Positions 45,202 through 55,292 of a stretch of DNA of 64,000 bases are shown in pieces. The translations under genes were made by a program, and so were the position numbers. Within the stretch, counting starts at the first letter, position 1; each line of letters starts with the position of its first letter. Origin of the DNA: Natranaerovirga hydrolytica (GTDB lineage: Bacteria; Bacillota; Clostridia; Lachnospirales; DSM-24629); NCBI RefSeq assembly GCF_004339095.1, contig NZ_SMGQ01000013.1, positions 1 through 64,000 on the forward strand, written 5' to 3'. The notes under the pieces are model-generated. The model was given only the letters and a program-made list of their open reading frames with translations. It was not told the origin of the DNA and ran no database searches.

Positions 45202-47838
45202 ATGATGAAAAAATTAGTTATTGGTATATTAGCACATGTAGATGCAGGCAAAACAACATTATCAGAGAGTATGCTGTATTTGAGTGGTGAAATAGGGGAA
45301 TTAGGAAGAGTGGATAAAAAGAATGCCTATTTAGACAACTATGAACTAGAGAGGGCAAGAGGAATCACTATTTTCTCTAAGCAAGCCATATTTAATAGGG
45401 GAGACACTCAGATTATTTTATTGGATACCCCAGGGCATGTGGACTTTTCTGCTGAAATGGAAAGAACACTTCAAGTGTTGGATTATGCCATTTTAGTCAT
45501 AAGTGGTGCCGATGGCGTGCAGGGTCATACAAAAACATTATGGAGATTGCTTCATATGTATCAGGTACCCGTTTTTTTGTTTGTTAATAAAATGGATCAA
45601 TATGAGATAGATAAAATCAAGGTAATGAAGGATATAAAAAAACAGCTAGATGATGGGTGTATTGATTTTGGACAATCAAAGACAGATGGTTTTTACGAAG
45701 AACTGGCTATGTGTGATGAAACAATGATGGAAACTTATTTGGAAAAGGGACAAATTCAAATAGAGGCTATTAAAAAAGCCATCAAAGACCGCAAAGTATT
45801 TCCAAGTTTTTACGGTTCGGCATTAAAATTAGAGGGAATCGAAGCATTCATGCAAGGAATAGATGAGTATACGATGAGGCCATATTACCCTAAAGAATTT
45901 GGAGCTAAAATATTCAAAATAACGAGAGATGAACAGGGAAACCGTCTGACCCACCTAAAGCTTACAGGGGGTAATATAAAGGTAAAAGATCTTATAACGA
46001 ATGGTCAAGAAAAGGTAAACCAAATCAGGATTTATTCCGGTGAGAAATTTGAAACTGTGAATGAGATAGAAGCAGGTGGGATTTGTGCAGTAACAGGACT
46101 CACGGACACTAAACCAGGAGAAGGTTTAGGAATAGAGAAAGACTCAGAAAGGCCAGCGTTAGAGCCAGTATTGTCCTACCAAATGATTCTTCCAGAAGGA
46201 TTAGACCCAAGAGCAATGCTACCTAAGTTACGTGAGATGGAAGAAGAAGAGCCAGAACTTTATATCGTATGGGATGAGCAACTGCAAGAAATTCAGGTGC
46301 AGATTATGGGAGAGGTGCAGATAGAAATTTTGCAAAGTCTGATACACAGTCGCTTTGGAGTAGAAGTCCTCTTTCATGACGGCAAGATTGTTTATAAAGA
46401 GACCATTGCCAATGTGGTTGAAGGGGTAGGACACTTTGAACCCTTAAGGCATTATGCAGAGGTCCATCTTTTATTAGAACCTGGGGAACCAGGAAGTGGA
46501 TTGAAGTTTAAAACAGCATGCAGCGAAGATGTACTGGGTAAAAGTTGGCAAAGACTTGTTTTAAGTCATTTGGAAGAAAAAAAACATTTGGGTGTTTTAA
46601 CAGGTTCAGCAATTACAGATATGAAAATCACATTAGTCTCAGGCAAAGCACATAATAAGCATACACAAGGTGGTGACTTTAGGGAAGCGACTTATCGTGC
46701 AGTGCGTCAAGGTTTAAAGGAAGCCAAGTCGCTATTATTAGAGCCATATTATGAGTTTCAGTTAGAGTTGCCTGAGGAAATGGTTGGTAGAGCTATGAAT
46801 GATATTGAAAAAATGCATGGTACAAGCCAAATAATTCAAATAGATGGGGAAATGTCAACTTTAGTGGGTAGTGCACCGGTTATCACTATGAGGAATTATC
46901 AAAAAGAAGTCGCTTCTTATACAAAAGGTCTGGGTAAACTTTTTTGTAACCTAAAGGGTTATGAACCCTGCCATAACCCAGAAGAAGTTATAGAATTGAT
47001 CGGATATGATTCGGAAAGAGATTCGAGAAACCCTACGGGGTCTGTTTTTTGTGCTAAGGGTTCGGGATTTTCCGTTAGTTGGGATGAAGTGAAGGAATAT
47101 ATGCATCTTGATAGCTTTCTTAAGGAGAAAGAGGATTCATTGAAACCAATAAGTCAAAAAGAAGCCCCATACTCACAAGAAAGGGTCATTAGTTTGGAAG
47201 AGATTGACCAGATTCTCAATAAAACTTTTTATGCAAACAAAGGTAGAAAGTCTGATTGGAAAAAAAGCTCGATAGTTAGCCATTATAAACCTGTTGATTA
47301 TGTCAGTAAAAAGAAGGAGAGAAAAGAAGAGTATCTTCTTGTAGATGGCTATAATATTATCTACGCTTGGCCTGAGCTAAAAGCGTTAGCGGATGACAAT
47401 ATGGATGCTGCCAGAATAAAACTGCTAGATTTGTTGAGTAACTACCAAGGAATTAAAAAATGTCATGTGATTGTGGTGTTTGATGCTTATCGTGTTCAAG
47501 GACATCAGGAAGAAGTTATTGATTATCATAATATTCATGTCGTGTTTACCAAGGAAGCACAAACGGCTGATGCGTATATAGAAAAATTTGCTTATGATCA
47601 TAAGAAAAAAGACAAAGTAGTCGTTGCAACATCTGATGGGTTGCAACAGATAATTGTAAGAGGCGCTGGGGGTTCTTTGCTATCTGCTAGAGACCTTAAG
47701 GATGAAATCGAAAATACCAACGAAATAATTAAAGAGATATATAAAGAATTGGATATAAAAGGCAATCATATAGTGGATGCTTTATCTCCAGAAATAAAAA
47801 AACGTATGGAAGAGCTGATTAAGAAAGAAAGTGAATAA
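45202..47838 (+). CDS. TetM-like ribosomal-protection GTPase fused to a YacP/NYN (Rae1-type) nuclease domain
   Basis: An 878-residue fusion. Residues 1-650 match elongation-factor-G-like ribosomal protection proteins: GILAHVDAGKTTLSESM (G1), RGITIFSKQ (G2), LLDTPGHVDFSAEMERTLQV (G3), NKMDQ (G4), then EF-G domains II-V with GVLTGSAITDMKITLVSGKA and HTQGGDFREATYRAVRQ. Residues about 712-870 are a NYN domain: EYLLVDGYNIIYAWPEL, VVFDAYRV, AQTADAYIEKFAYDHK, VVATSDGLQQ, with the four Asp residues of the nuclease. Free-standing Rae1/YacP cuts mRNA in the ribosomal A site. The fusion would bring both to one place. The real drug or stress is unknown. Confidence 0.9.
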   Translation: MMKKLVIGILAHVDAGKTTLSESMLYLSGEIGELGRVDKKNAYLDNYELERARGITIFSKQAIFNRGDTQIILLDTPGHVDFSAEMERTLQVLDYAILVISGADGVQGHTKTLWRLLHMYQVPVFLFVNKMDQYEIDKIKVMKDIKKQLDDGCIDFGQSKTDGFYEELAMCDETMMETYLEKGQIQIEAIKKAIKDRKVFPSFYGSALKLEGIEAFMQGIDEYTMRPYYPKEFGAKIFKITRDEQGNRLTHLKLTGGNIKVKDLITNGQEKVNQIRIYSGEKFETVNEIEAGGICAVTGLTDTKPGEGLGIEKDSERPALEPVLSYQMILPEGLDPRAMLPKLREMEEEEPELYIVWDEQLQEIQVQIMGEVQIEILQSLIHSRFGVEVLFHDGKIVYKETIANVVEGVGHFEPLRHYAEVHLLLEPGEPGSGLKFKTACSEDVLGKSWQRLVLSHLEEKKHLGVLTGSAITDMKITLVSGKAHNKHTQGGDFREATYRAVRQGLKEAKSLLLEPYYEFQLELPEEMVGRAMNDIEKMHGTSQIIQIDGEMSTLVGSAPVITMRNYQKEVASYTKGLGKLFCNLKGYEPCHNPEEVIELIGYDSERDSRNPTGSVFCAKGSGFSVSWDEVKEYMHLDSFLKEKEDSLKPISQKEAPYSQERVISLEEIDQILNKTFYANKGRKSDWKKSSIVSHYKPVDYVSKKKERKEEYLLVDGYNIIYAWPELKALADDNMDAARIKLLDLLSNYQGIKKCHVIVVFDAYRVQGHQEEVIDYHNIHVVFTKEAQTADAYIEKFAYDHKKKDKVVVATSDGLQQIIVRGAGGSLLSARDLKDEIENTNEIIKEIYKELDIKGNHIVDALSPEIKKRMEELIKKESE

Positions 47839-48014
47839 AGATTTATGGAAAGTAGAATTATGGATACTTTCTAATTGCGGCTATACATTAAGGGTGATTT
47901 ATGGTATAACTTATAATAAATCTAACAGATATGTTAGTATTAAAAAATAATATTACAGTAATAAAAGTGTATCATAATAGATAAAAAACATTGGACAAAG
48001 GAGATAAAGATCAG

Positions 48015-48935
48015 ATGAATCCAATTATAGAAGTTGAAAATTTTACAAAGCAATATGGTGATTTTATAGCGGTTAATGATATATCTTTTAGTGTAGAAGA
48101 AGGAAGTATCTTTGCTTTTTTAGGTCCAAATGGAGCAGGGAAAAGTACAACGATTAATACATTATGTACTATTTTTGAAAAAACCTCAGGGCGCCTTTTA
48201 ATTGATGGAAAAGATATTTCACAAGAAAAAAGTGAAGCCAGAGCAGCAATAGGTGTTGTATTTCAAGATTCAACCTTAGATGTAAAAATGACCATAGAAG
48301 AAAATTTGAAAATGCATTGTGTTTTTTATAATATTCCTAAAAAAGAAGTGGAAGAGCGCATACAATTTGTTCTAAGATTAGTAGATTTATTAGATGAAAG
48401 GAAAAAAATTGTGGGTGCTTTATCTGGTGGTATGAAAAGACGTGTGGAGATTGCCAGGGGATTAATTCATTACCCAAAGGTGTTGTTCTTAGATGAACCA
48501 ACAACAGGACTTGATCCCCAAACAAGAGCCCATATATGGGAATACATATTAAAGCTTCAGAAAGAAAGAAATATTACAATCTTTCTTACAACCCACTATA
48601 TGGAAGAAGCGGAAATATGCCATAAGGTAGCAATCATTGATGGAGGCATTATTGTAGCTTACGATACGCCTTACGCTTTGAAAAAAAAGTATACGAAGGA
48701 TAAGGCTTATATTACTACAAAAGAGCCAATAGCACTTGAAAATATATTAAACCAGTATGCCTTAAGTTATACCAAAAAAGAAGGATATTATAGAGTAGAA
48801 GTAGAACAGTTAGATTCCTTGTTAGAAGTACTTAGTCAGCATAAAGAGTATATTACTAATATAGAAATAAAAAAAGGTACTTTTAATGATGTATTTTTAG
48901 AGATAACAGGTAAGACAATACGAGAGGGGGCTTAA
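48015..48935 (+). CDS. ABC transporter ATP-binding protein, drug-export (DrrA) type
   Basis: A 306-residue ATPase. ATG 48015 is chosen since AAAGGAGATAAAGATC lies just upstream; a TTG at 47991 would add eight residues overlapping that site. Walker A GPNGAGKST, Q-loop FQDSTLD, signature LSGGMKRRVEIARGL, Walker B VLFLDEPTTGLDPQTR and H-loop TTHYMEEAE are all intact. A C-terminal ~75-residue extension is like DrrA. The permease gene follows three bases after its stop. Confidence 0.93.
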   Translation: MNPIIEVENFTKQYGDFIAVNDISFSVEEGSIFAFLGPNGAGKSTTINTLCTIFEKTSGRLLIDGKDISQEKSEARAAIGVVFQDSTLDVKMTIEENLKMHCVFYNIPKKEVEERIQFVLRLVDLLDERKKIVGALSGGMKRRVEIARGLIHYPKVLFLDEPTTGLDPQTRAHIWEYILKLQKERNITIFLTTHYMEEAEICHKVAIIDGGIIVAYDTPYALKKKYTKDKAYITTKEPIALENILNQYALSYTKKEGYYRVEVEQLDSLLEVLSQHKEYITNIEIKKGTFNDVFLEITGKTIREGA

Positions 48936-48938
48936 ATC

Positions 48939-49775
48939 TTGAATACAGTAATTGCATTATGGATTAGAGGATTAAAAGCGTTTGTAAGAAATAAAACAGG
49001 ATTGATTTTTTCATTGGTATTTCCATTTTTCTTTGTATATGTATTTGGAGCAATATTTAAAACCGATTTTATTGAGAATCCTATTGCCTATATGCTATCT
49101 GGAGTTATTATAGTAACAGTATTTGAAAGTTCTCTTAGTTTAGCATCAGGTACAGTGGATGATATGGTAAGTGGATTTATGAAAGAAGTTTTGGTTTCAC
49201 CTACAAAAAGAATTTCTGTTGCAATGGGACAATTGCTTTCAGCGGCTACCGTATCAACAGTACAAGGCATTTTGATATTGATTGTCGGTTTGTTTATTGG
49301 TATTAAGTTCACTTCTTGGGTAACACCCTTGTATGTTCTTTTATCAATGATTTGTATTGGAATAGTTTTTTCAGGTGTTGGACTATTTATGGCCACAAAG
49401 GTTCGCAATGGTCAAACTTTTCAGATTATTAAGGCGGCCATAACAATGCCTCTTACATTTCTTTCAGGTGCCTATATTCCTTTATCAATGTTGCCAGGTA
49501 CTCTTAGATATGTTGCCTATTTAAATCCAATGACCTATGCCACTGCTTTTTTTCGTATGATTGTTTTAGAAAAAACACATTTATCAATAGAGGAACTGGT
49601 CAGAGAAGAATTAGTTGTTGAAATTAATGGGTTTGTAGTGACGCCTTTTTTGACATTTATTATCATTGTTTGTATCGGATTGATTTTTTTAACATTATCA
49701 ACAATTTCTTTTACAAAAACAGACTTTTCAAGGGTTAGCAGAAGTGAAACAGATGGTAACAGTTTGTGGGGTTAA
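48939..49775 (+). CDS. ABC-2-type exporter permease (DrrB type)
   Basis: A 278-residue protein with six membrane helices. TTG 48939 follows AGAGGGGG. The start (TVIALWIRGLKAFVRNKTGL) and the loop LVSPTKRISVAMGQLLSAAT are typical of ABC-2 permeases. LNPMTYATAFFRMIV is the late conserved segment. With the ATPase above it makes a complete half-size exporter. Substrate unknown. The next DNA contains REP repeats. Confidence 0.9.
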   Translation: MNTVIALWIRGLKAFVRNKTGLIFSLVFPFFFVYVFGAIFKTDFIENPIAYMLSGVIIVTVFESSLSLASGTVDDMVSGFMKEVLVSPTKRISVAMGQLLSAATVSTVQGILILIVGLFIGIKFTSWVTPLYVLLSMICIGIVFSGVGLFMATKVRNGQTFQIIKAAITMPLTFLSGAYIPLSMLPGTLRYVAYLNPMTYATAFFRMIVLEKTHLSIEELVREELVVEINGFVVTPFLTFIIIVCIGLIFLTLSTISFTKTDFSRVSRSETDGNSLWG

Positions 49776-49834
49776 TACAAATAAAGTTTTAAAGGAAGAT
49801 GGGACAAGTTTCCTTCCATAAGGATTATCTCCAA

Positions 49835-49902
49835 GACAAGGGGACGCTTCTGTTGTCTCCTTTCACGTTAAATGTTAAAGACAAGGGGACGCTTCTGTTG
49901 TC
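49835..49902. repeat. Two REP-like repeats in a 45-base tandem
   Basis: GACAAGGGGACG and TTCTGTTGTC units at 49835-49857 and 49880-49902. Each is followed by TCCTTTCACGTTAAATGTTA, giving a 45-base tandem period. They precede the RAYT gene by about 45 bases. Confidence 0.8.
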
Positions 49903-49945
49903 TCCTTTCACGTTAAATGTTATACTACAAATGAGGTGATAGAAG

Positions 49946-50701
49946 ATGGCAAGGCAAGCACGAAAGCGAAGTGCAACAGGCATTTATCATATAATGTTAA
50001 GAGGTATAGATAAAAGAAATATATTTCTGGATGATGAGGATAGAAAAATATTTGTCGAAAAAATAAAAAGGGCAAAAGAGAAGGCAAATTTCGAACTGTA
50101 TGCTTTTTGCTTAATGGACAATCACATTCATTTGTTGATAAAGGAAAGTGAAGATATAGGAACAATAATAAAGCGAATAACCGTTGGGTATGTAGGATGG
50201 CATAATAATAAATACGGAAGAACAGGGCACTTGTTTCAAAATAGATTTAATAGTGAAGCAGTTGAATCAGAGTTATACTTACTCACTGTTTTAAGATATA
50301 TACATCAAAATCCACTGAAAGCTAGAATAGTAGATAAAGTTGAAGCATATGATTGGAGTAGCTATAAAGAATATGAACTAGCATATAAGAAAAAAGAATC
50401 AATCATTGATGCAAGAGTTGTAAAGCATTATTTTAAGACTATCCGTGATCTGAATACCTATATAAATGAAAAGAATAATGATCAGTGCATGGATTATTAT
50501 GATAAAATAAAATATACAGATAAACAATTGAAAGAAAAGTTAGATCAAGAAGGTATTATTGAGAATATAAAAAAAGCAAGTAATATAGAAATAAGAAATC
50601 AAATGATAAAAGAAGCGTACTTGGAGTTAGGGGTTAGTATGCGTCAATTAGGGAGAGTTCTTGGACTAAGCAAGTCTATTGTGGAAAAAGCTACTAAGTG
50701 A
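49946..50701 (+). CDS. REP-associated tyrosine transposase (RAYT, Y1/IS200-like)
   Basis: A 251-residue protein; GAGGTGATAGAAG precedes the ATG. The start IYHIMLRGIDKRNIF is the family's mark. The HUH metal motif is NHIHLLI with His60 and His62, and YIHQNPLKARIV near 118 holds the catalytic Tyr. The last 60 residues (SMRQLGRVLGLSKSIVEKAT) form a helix-turn-helix. RAYTs move or copy small REP hairpins; here REP-like repeats lie on both sides and at two remote sites. Complete and possibly active. Confidence 0.92.
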   Translation: MARQARKRSATGIYHIMLRGIDKRNIFLDDEDRKIFVEKIKRAKEKANFELYAFCLMDNHIHLLIKESEDIGTIIKRITVGYVGWHNNKYGRTGHLFQNRFNSEAVESELYLLTVLRYIHQNPLKARIVDKVEAYDWSSYKEYELAYKKKESIIDARVVKHYFKTIRDLNTYINEKNNDQCMDYYDKIKYTDKQLKEKLDQEGIIENIKKASNIEIRNQMIKEAYLELGVSMRQLGRVLGLSKSIVEKATK

Positions 50702-50706
50702 CACTT

Positions 50707-50800
50707 GATACGTCCCCAAGTCTTACCCAAGTCTTACGCCCCCAAGTCTTACCCAAGTCTTACGTCCCCAAGTCTTACTTGAAACGTCCCCAAGTCTTAT
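50707..50800. repeat. REP-like repeat cluster after the RAYT gene
   Basis: Six copies of CCAAGTCTTA in 90 bases, most preceded by CGTCCC or CGCCC. They resemble the reverse complement of the GGGGACG core with a changed tail (CGTCCCCAAGTC). The cluster lies between the RAYT stop and the ribosome binding site of the MalT-like gene. Confidence 0.8.
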
Positions 50801-50815
50801 GAAAGGAGTGCTGCT

Positions 50816-53584
50816 ATGATTTCACAAAAAAAATTCCTGTTACAGAGAAAAATAGCCATCCCACCTCCGATACTCAATCGAATTTCACGGAAAGAGCTAC
50901 TTCGGGACATTAAGGAAGCTTTAGGTGATGTGAATTCCTATCCCAGTATTATTCTAATTACTGCGCCTCCAGGCTACGGAAAAACCACTTTTGTGGGGGA
51001 GTGGACTGAAACCTTTGATACGCCAGTAGCTTGGTATGATATAGACGAAAACGACAACGATCTTAACAGGTTTTTTACATATCTCATCCATGCCTTAAGA
51101 CAGTACCAGCCTAATCTTGGAAAGGCTAGCATGGATATGTTGGGTCGCTACAATGCGTTAGCGGAAGGAGGCCTGTCCCCCGAAGCTTTGCTCACGCCCC
51201 TAATGAACGAACTTTATGCCATTGAAAATTATATGTATCTCATCCTAGATCATTATCATCATATTAAGGATGATGGCATACAAGAGGCTATGATTTTTTT
51301 TCTCAATAATCTGCCTACAAGGATTAAAGTTCTGATTCTCAGTCGGTCTGAGCCTCCATGGCCTCTTCATCAGTGGCAGTCTACGGGACAGCTTATGGAA
51401 ATCCGAAGGGAGGATTTAAGCTTTTCCCGCGAGGAAACGGAAGCCTTTCTGAGAGAAAATACGGGATTCATTCCTGATGAAGAAGATCTCACCGCCCTTC
51501 AGGAGAAAACCGAGGGATGGGCAACAGCCCTCCGATTGATTACTGGATCCCTAAGAAAAGAAACGAAAATCCGGGAAGTGATTCGAAATCTTACTGGAGA
51601 CCATCAAAAAATTCTCCACTATCTCACTGAAGAGATCTTGAACCTCCAGGATGATGAAACCAGGGACTTTCTCCTTCAAACTTCCCGATTATCCAGGTTC
51701 TCTCCGGAGCTTTGCGATACTCTTTTGAAAAGAACGGATAGCCATGATAAAATTCAAGAACTTCTTCGTGAAAATCTATTTTTGATTCCTCTTGACGAAG
51801 AGGGAAAATGGTATCGTTATCATCCTCTTTTCAAAGATATTCTTTCCCATCATCATCGACGGGATGAGAAAGAGTCAAAAGACAACCTTCATCTCATTGC
51901 TGGAAGATGGTTTGAGGCGGATGGAGATCCTGGTGAGGCGCTGAGATCTTATGAGAAATCCCAAGACTATGAATCTATGGCTAGGGTTCTTAAAAAAGAG
52001 ATAGATAATCTCTGGGAAAATGAAGGATTTGTACAGGTTCTCAAATGGCTGAATAATATCCCTGAAGAGATTAGTACCTGTTCTATGAAACTAATGGTCT
52101 ACGGAGGGTTTATGCATCTTTTAAAAGGAAATGTGGATGAAACCCGCCGGTGTTTTATTATTGCCGATGGCATTGGGGATGGATCTGACAAGGAAGTTCT
52201 AGGAATCCTCGAAACCCTTCGAACCACCTTTCACCTTTTCAACGGAGATTTGAAGAAAGGCTATCTAAGTGCTAAAAAAGCGTTGGAGTTACTTCCTGAG
52301 GATTCCTATTTCTGGAGGATTTCAGGTGCAGTGGTTTATGGGGATGTAAAGGTCTTCAGCGGAGACCTTGCTGGGGCCTATGAAATATATCAGGATGCCT
52401 ATCGGTGGAGCCGACGATCGGGAAATGCTCTTAGTACTGTGACAGTGGCTATGAATATTTTAAAAGTGCTCTGGATTAAAGGGGAACTTTATGAAGCCCG
52501 GCGATTTGCCAAGGAGACACTTAAAATAGCTAAAGATGAAGGTTATTCACGTCTGCCAAGATTAGGAATTGCTTGGATTTTCCTCGGGGAATATTTAAGA
52601 GAGGAAGGAGATCTTTTGGAAGGAGGGCGCTGTATAAATCGTGGACTTTCCCTTTGTCAATGTGAAGGGATCTTATACAGTATGAGCCTGATTTTTATGG
52701 GAGGCCAGTGTCTTTCAAGGAAAGCCTACGATGAAGGACTAGAATATATGGGGCGTCTCGAAGGTATCAAGCTGGAGTCAGGCCTTCCAGAAATGATTAA
52801 AGCCCTAAACCATTCTTGGAAAAGTCGGCTTTTCATTGCAAAGAGTGAACTCGAACGTGCTAGGAGGGAATTGGATGAGGTTAATCTTGAGGATTTTTCA
52901 AGCCTGTTCTTTACAGGAAGTCCACCGGTTATTAATGCGAGACTCCTTATTTTGGAAAATCGCTATGAAGAGGGAGAAAATGCCGTCAATGCTCTGAAAA
53001 ATCTTCCCCACTACGATATCTCTAGGCGACTGATGATTGACACCCTTCTTATAGAAGCTCATTTAAAAGAGCTGACTGGGAAAAGCCGGGAGGCTGAGGA
53101 GACACTCTTAAAGGCCATTAGGGTAGGAAAGGGGTATGGGTTTTATCAAACTTTCATCGACGAGGGAGTCTTTGTGGCTCCGGTATTTGAGCGGCTTCTG
53201 ACTTCGGAAAACAGCCATCGCTGTCTTGAGAAGGATCCCGGCCTCCAGGAGTATATTCAAACCATTGAAAAAGGCCTGGGAATAGCCTTTAAAGTAGATG
53301 GGACTGATTTCCACAATAGAAATTCCCAGGATTTTCCCATAACCGTAAATGAATCTGATATTTCACCCTCTTCTTATCAGGAACTGGTGGAGGAGCTTAC
53401 AGAGCGGGAGTTGGATATTTTACAAAATATCAGTAGGGGCCTTTCAAATGTGGAAATATCTAACACTATGCATCTCTCCATCCATACGGTGAAATGGCAT
53501 AATAAAAATATTTTTGGGAAACTGGGCGTCAATAATCGTACCCAAGCCGTTGTAAGAGGTCGAGCGTTACAATTGATTAAGTAA
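50816..53584 (+). CDS. MalT-like ATP-dependent LuxR-family regulator (STAND)
   Basis: A 922-residue regulator after AAAGGAG. The N-terminal NTPase has Walker A APPGYGKTT at 50-58 and LILDHYHHI, a Walker-B-like strand, near 142. A winged-helix part and then TPR-like helical repeats (about 380-820) form the sensor. The C-terminal LuxR helix-turn-helix at about 858-918 is LTERELDILQNISRGLSNVE and HTVKWHNKNIFGKLGVNNRT. MalT-type proteins activate after binding ATP and an inducer. It converges with an ABC exporter operon, a likely target. Base composition is clearly G+C-richer than the window average. Confidence 0.92.
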   Translation: MISQKKFLLQRKIAIPPPILNRISRKELLRDIKEALGDVNSYPSIILITAPPGYGKTTFVGEWTETFDTPVAWYDIDENDNDLNRFFTYLIHALRQYQPNLGKASMDMLGRYNALAEGGLSPEALLTPLMNELYAIENYMYLILDHYHHIKDDGIQEAMIFFLNNLPTRIKVLILSRSEPPWPLHQWQSTGQLMEIRREDLSFSREETEAFLRENTGFIPDEEDLTALQEKTEGWATALRLITGSLRKETKIREVIRNLTGDHQKILHYLTEEILNLQDDETRDFLLQTSRLSRFSPELCDTLLKRTDSHDKIQELLRENLFLIPLDEEGKWYRYHPLFKDILSHHHRRDEKESKDNLHLIAGRWFEADGDPGEALRSYEKSQDYESMARVLKKEIDNLWENEGFVQVLKWLNNIPEEISTCSMKLMVYGGFMHLLKGNVDETRRCFIIADGIGDGSDKEVLGILETLRTTFHLFNGDLKKGYLSAKKALELLPEDSYFWRISGAVVYGDVKVFSGDLAGAYEIYQDAYRWSRRSGNALSTVTVAMNILKVLWIKGELYEARRFAKETLKIAKDEGYSRLPRLGIAWIFLGEYLREEGDLLEGGRCINRGLSLCQCEGILYSMSLIFMGGQCLSRKAYDEGLEYMGRLEGIKLESGLPEMIKALNHSWKSRLFIAKSELERARRELDEVNLEDFSSLFFTGSPPVINARLLILENRYEEGENAVNALKNLPHYDISRRLMIDTLLIEAHLKELTGKSREAEETLLKAIRVGKGYGFYQTFIDEGVFVAPVFERLLTSENSHRCLEKDPGLQEYIQTIEKGLGIAFKVDGTDFHNRNSQDFPITVNESDISPSSYQELVEELTERELDILQNISRGLSNVEISNTMHLSIHTVKWHNKNIFGKLGVNNRTQAVVRGRALQLIK

Positions 53585-53606
53585 ATAAATTTTCAAATAG
53601 AGCAAT

Positions 53607-53656
53607 AAAACCGCCCAGGGGGTACCTTAATTGGTAACTCCCATAGGGCGGTTTTT
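53607..53656. terminator. Bidirectional terminator
   Basis: AAAACCGCCC at 53607-53616 pairs with GGGCGGTTTT at 53646-53655, with T after it on the plus strand and A-rich DNA before it. It contains an inner partial stem (GGTACC...GGTAAC). It lies between two converging genes. Confidence 0.85.
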
Positions 53657-53687
53657 CTGTTTCTATTTTTACTTACTATACCGATTA

Positions 53688-55292
53688 CTATGGTAAATCC
53701 AATGGTCGGTGACGGATTCGAAGGGTGGCTAAAATTAGGGTAACTAAACCTACTACTGCAAATATCCAGTACCCGATGCCCTCCATTTCTGCAAACTGAT
53801 AGGGAACGTGGGTAAAGGGGGAGAGATTCCGAAGAAACTCGGGCAGATCCATGGCAGAGCCAAAGAAGGGTCCGAATCCCAGGCTTGCTATAAGCACGGC
53901 CCAAGGAACCGCCGGAAAAAAATGATGGGAGACGGAGTAGGCAAAAAGAGAAATCCCTGCCACGGCGATAAAGGCCGGTAATAATAACATGGTTGCCTCA
54001 AGAAGCATTCCTACGGTAAAGAGATCTTGGTTTGCAGCGGTAATTCCTGTAGTCAACCCGATAGCAAGAAGGATGAGAAGGCTACCAAGAAGAATCATCA
54101 ACACATGCCCTCCAAACCAGGTTCTTCGTGACACTGGGGAGGAAAGAACTTCCTCGAGGCCCCCGTTTTTCTCTTCTCCCGAGAGAATCAGGAGACTCTG
54201 AACCACATAGATTACCATTAGGCTGCCCAGAATACTGATAAGACTCAGGAGCATCTGCTCCTCCGAGAAGACGGCCCCCGCCTGTTCCAAGGCACTTAGG
54301 GATTCTGAAAAGTCCTCACTGATAGATCCGAAAAGGGTCCCTAAGAACAAGGCCACCAAAATCCAGACAATCATCAGCTTACGGTGCAGTCTCCAGGCTA
54401 GGCCCAGAGGGGAGCTAAGTAAGGCCGATGCCTCTGTACGTCCCTTTTTCGCCGGAAGGATCCCTGCTCCCAGATCCCGTCGTTGAAGAAGAAGATAGGG
54501 AAGAGGAAGAAGGAGAAGGATGGCTCCCACATACAGAAGAAGGCGTGTTCCCGAATTATCATGAAAGACGTGCATCTGTTGATACCAGCCGTATGGAGAA
54601 AACCAGGTCATAAAATGACTTTCCACAGTGAAGGTATCAAGATAAAATTCTCCCAAGGCATTTCCCAGCCCCGAGATCAGAAAGCTGACGGCAAGCACAA
54701 TCCCTGCAAGTCCCGAAGCCCCCCGAGAAGTCTGAGACAGTTGAGCGGTGATGGTTCCGATTACGGCGAAGAGTATCCCGAACAAGCCAAAGCTTAAAGA
54801 GGCCAGTAATGCACCATCCCAAGGTAGATCCGCGACAATCAAGAAAATTCCGAAGGTCATGGCAGAAAGCACCAAGTTGAGAATCCCCGTTAACAGAAGC
54901 GCGGAGGTAGCAGTGCTATAACGACCTATAGCGGTAGATCCCAAAAGCTCCAGCCGACCAAGGTCTTCACTTTGTCGTGTATGTCGAATTACGGTCAAGA
55001 AGCTGAAGAGACCGAAGAAAGTGATGATGGTGGTTGAAACCCGTAGCATCATAAATCCACCAAGGCTTACCCCGGAGGCTGGTGCCATAAAGATCCTGGT
55101 AGCAGGGCTGGTGGACTGAGCAACAGTCATAGTGGCGATGTCTTCATAGGTGGTCAGTAAATTTTCAAACATCAAGGTGAAAAGAAGAATCATGCCTCCT
55201 ATACCCATGAGCCAGATTACTGAACGGGTCAGGTCTCTTTTAATTGCAAACTTCAGTAGGGCTTTCGTGTTATGGTTTTCACTATTTCTCAT
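53688..55292 (-). CDS. ABC exporter permease, large antibiotic-resistance (TnrB3-like) type
   Basis: A 534-residue protein with about 12 membrane helices, twice the usual ABC-2 permease. It has two related halves: KRDLTRSVIWLMGIGGMILL with RHTRQSEDLGRLELLGSTAI, then HRKLMIVWILVALFLGTLFG with EEKNGGLEEVLSSPVSRRTW. This tandem layout is typical of exporters for polyether or tetronate antibiotics. The first four bases of its start overlap the ATPase stop (ATGA). G+C-rich like its neighbour. Confidence 0.88.
   Translation of the reverse strand: MRNSENHNTKALLKFAIKRDLTRSVIWLMGIGGMILLFTLMFENLLTTYEDIATMTVAQSTSPATRIFMAPASGVSLGGFMMLRVSTTIITFFGLFSFLTVIRHTRQSEDLGRLELLGSTAIGRYSTATSALLLTGILNLVLSAMTFGIFLIVADLPWDGALLASLSFGLFGILFAVIGTITAQLSQTSRGASGLAGIVLAVSFLISGLGNALGEFYLDTFTVESHFMTWFSPYGWYQQMHVFHDNSGTRLLLYVGAILLLLPLPYLLLQRRDLGAGILPAKKGRTEASALLSSPLGLAWRLHRKLMIVWILVALFLGTLFGSISEDFSESLSALEQAGAVFSEEQMLLSLISILGSLMVIYVVQSLLILSGEEKNGGLEEVLSSPVSRRTWFGGHVLMILLGSLLILLAIGLTTGITAANQDLFTVGMLLEATMLLLPAFIAVAGISLFAYSVSHHFFPAVPWAVLIASLGFGPFFGSAMDLPEFLRNLSPFTHVPYQFAEMEGIGYWIFAVVGLVTLILATLRIRHRPLDLP

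Noticed and set aside
50707-50800. CRISPR array
   Set aside because: The repeat units are 10-15 bases with almost no spacers between them and lie beside a RAYT gene; no cas genes in the window.
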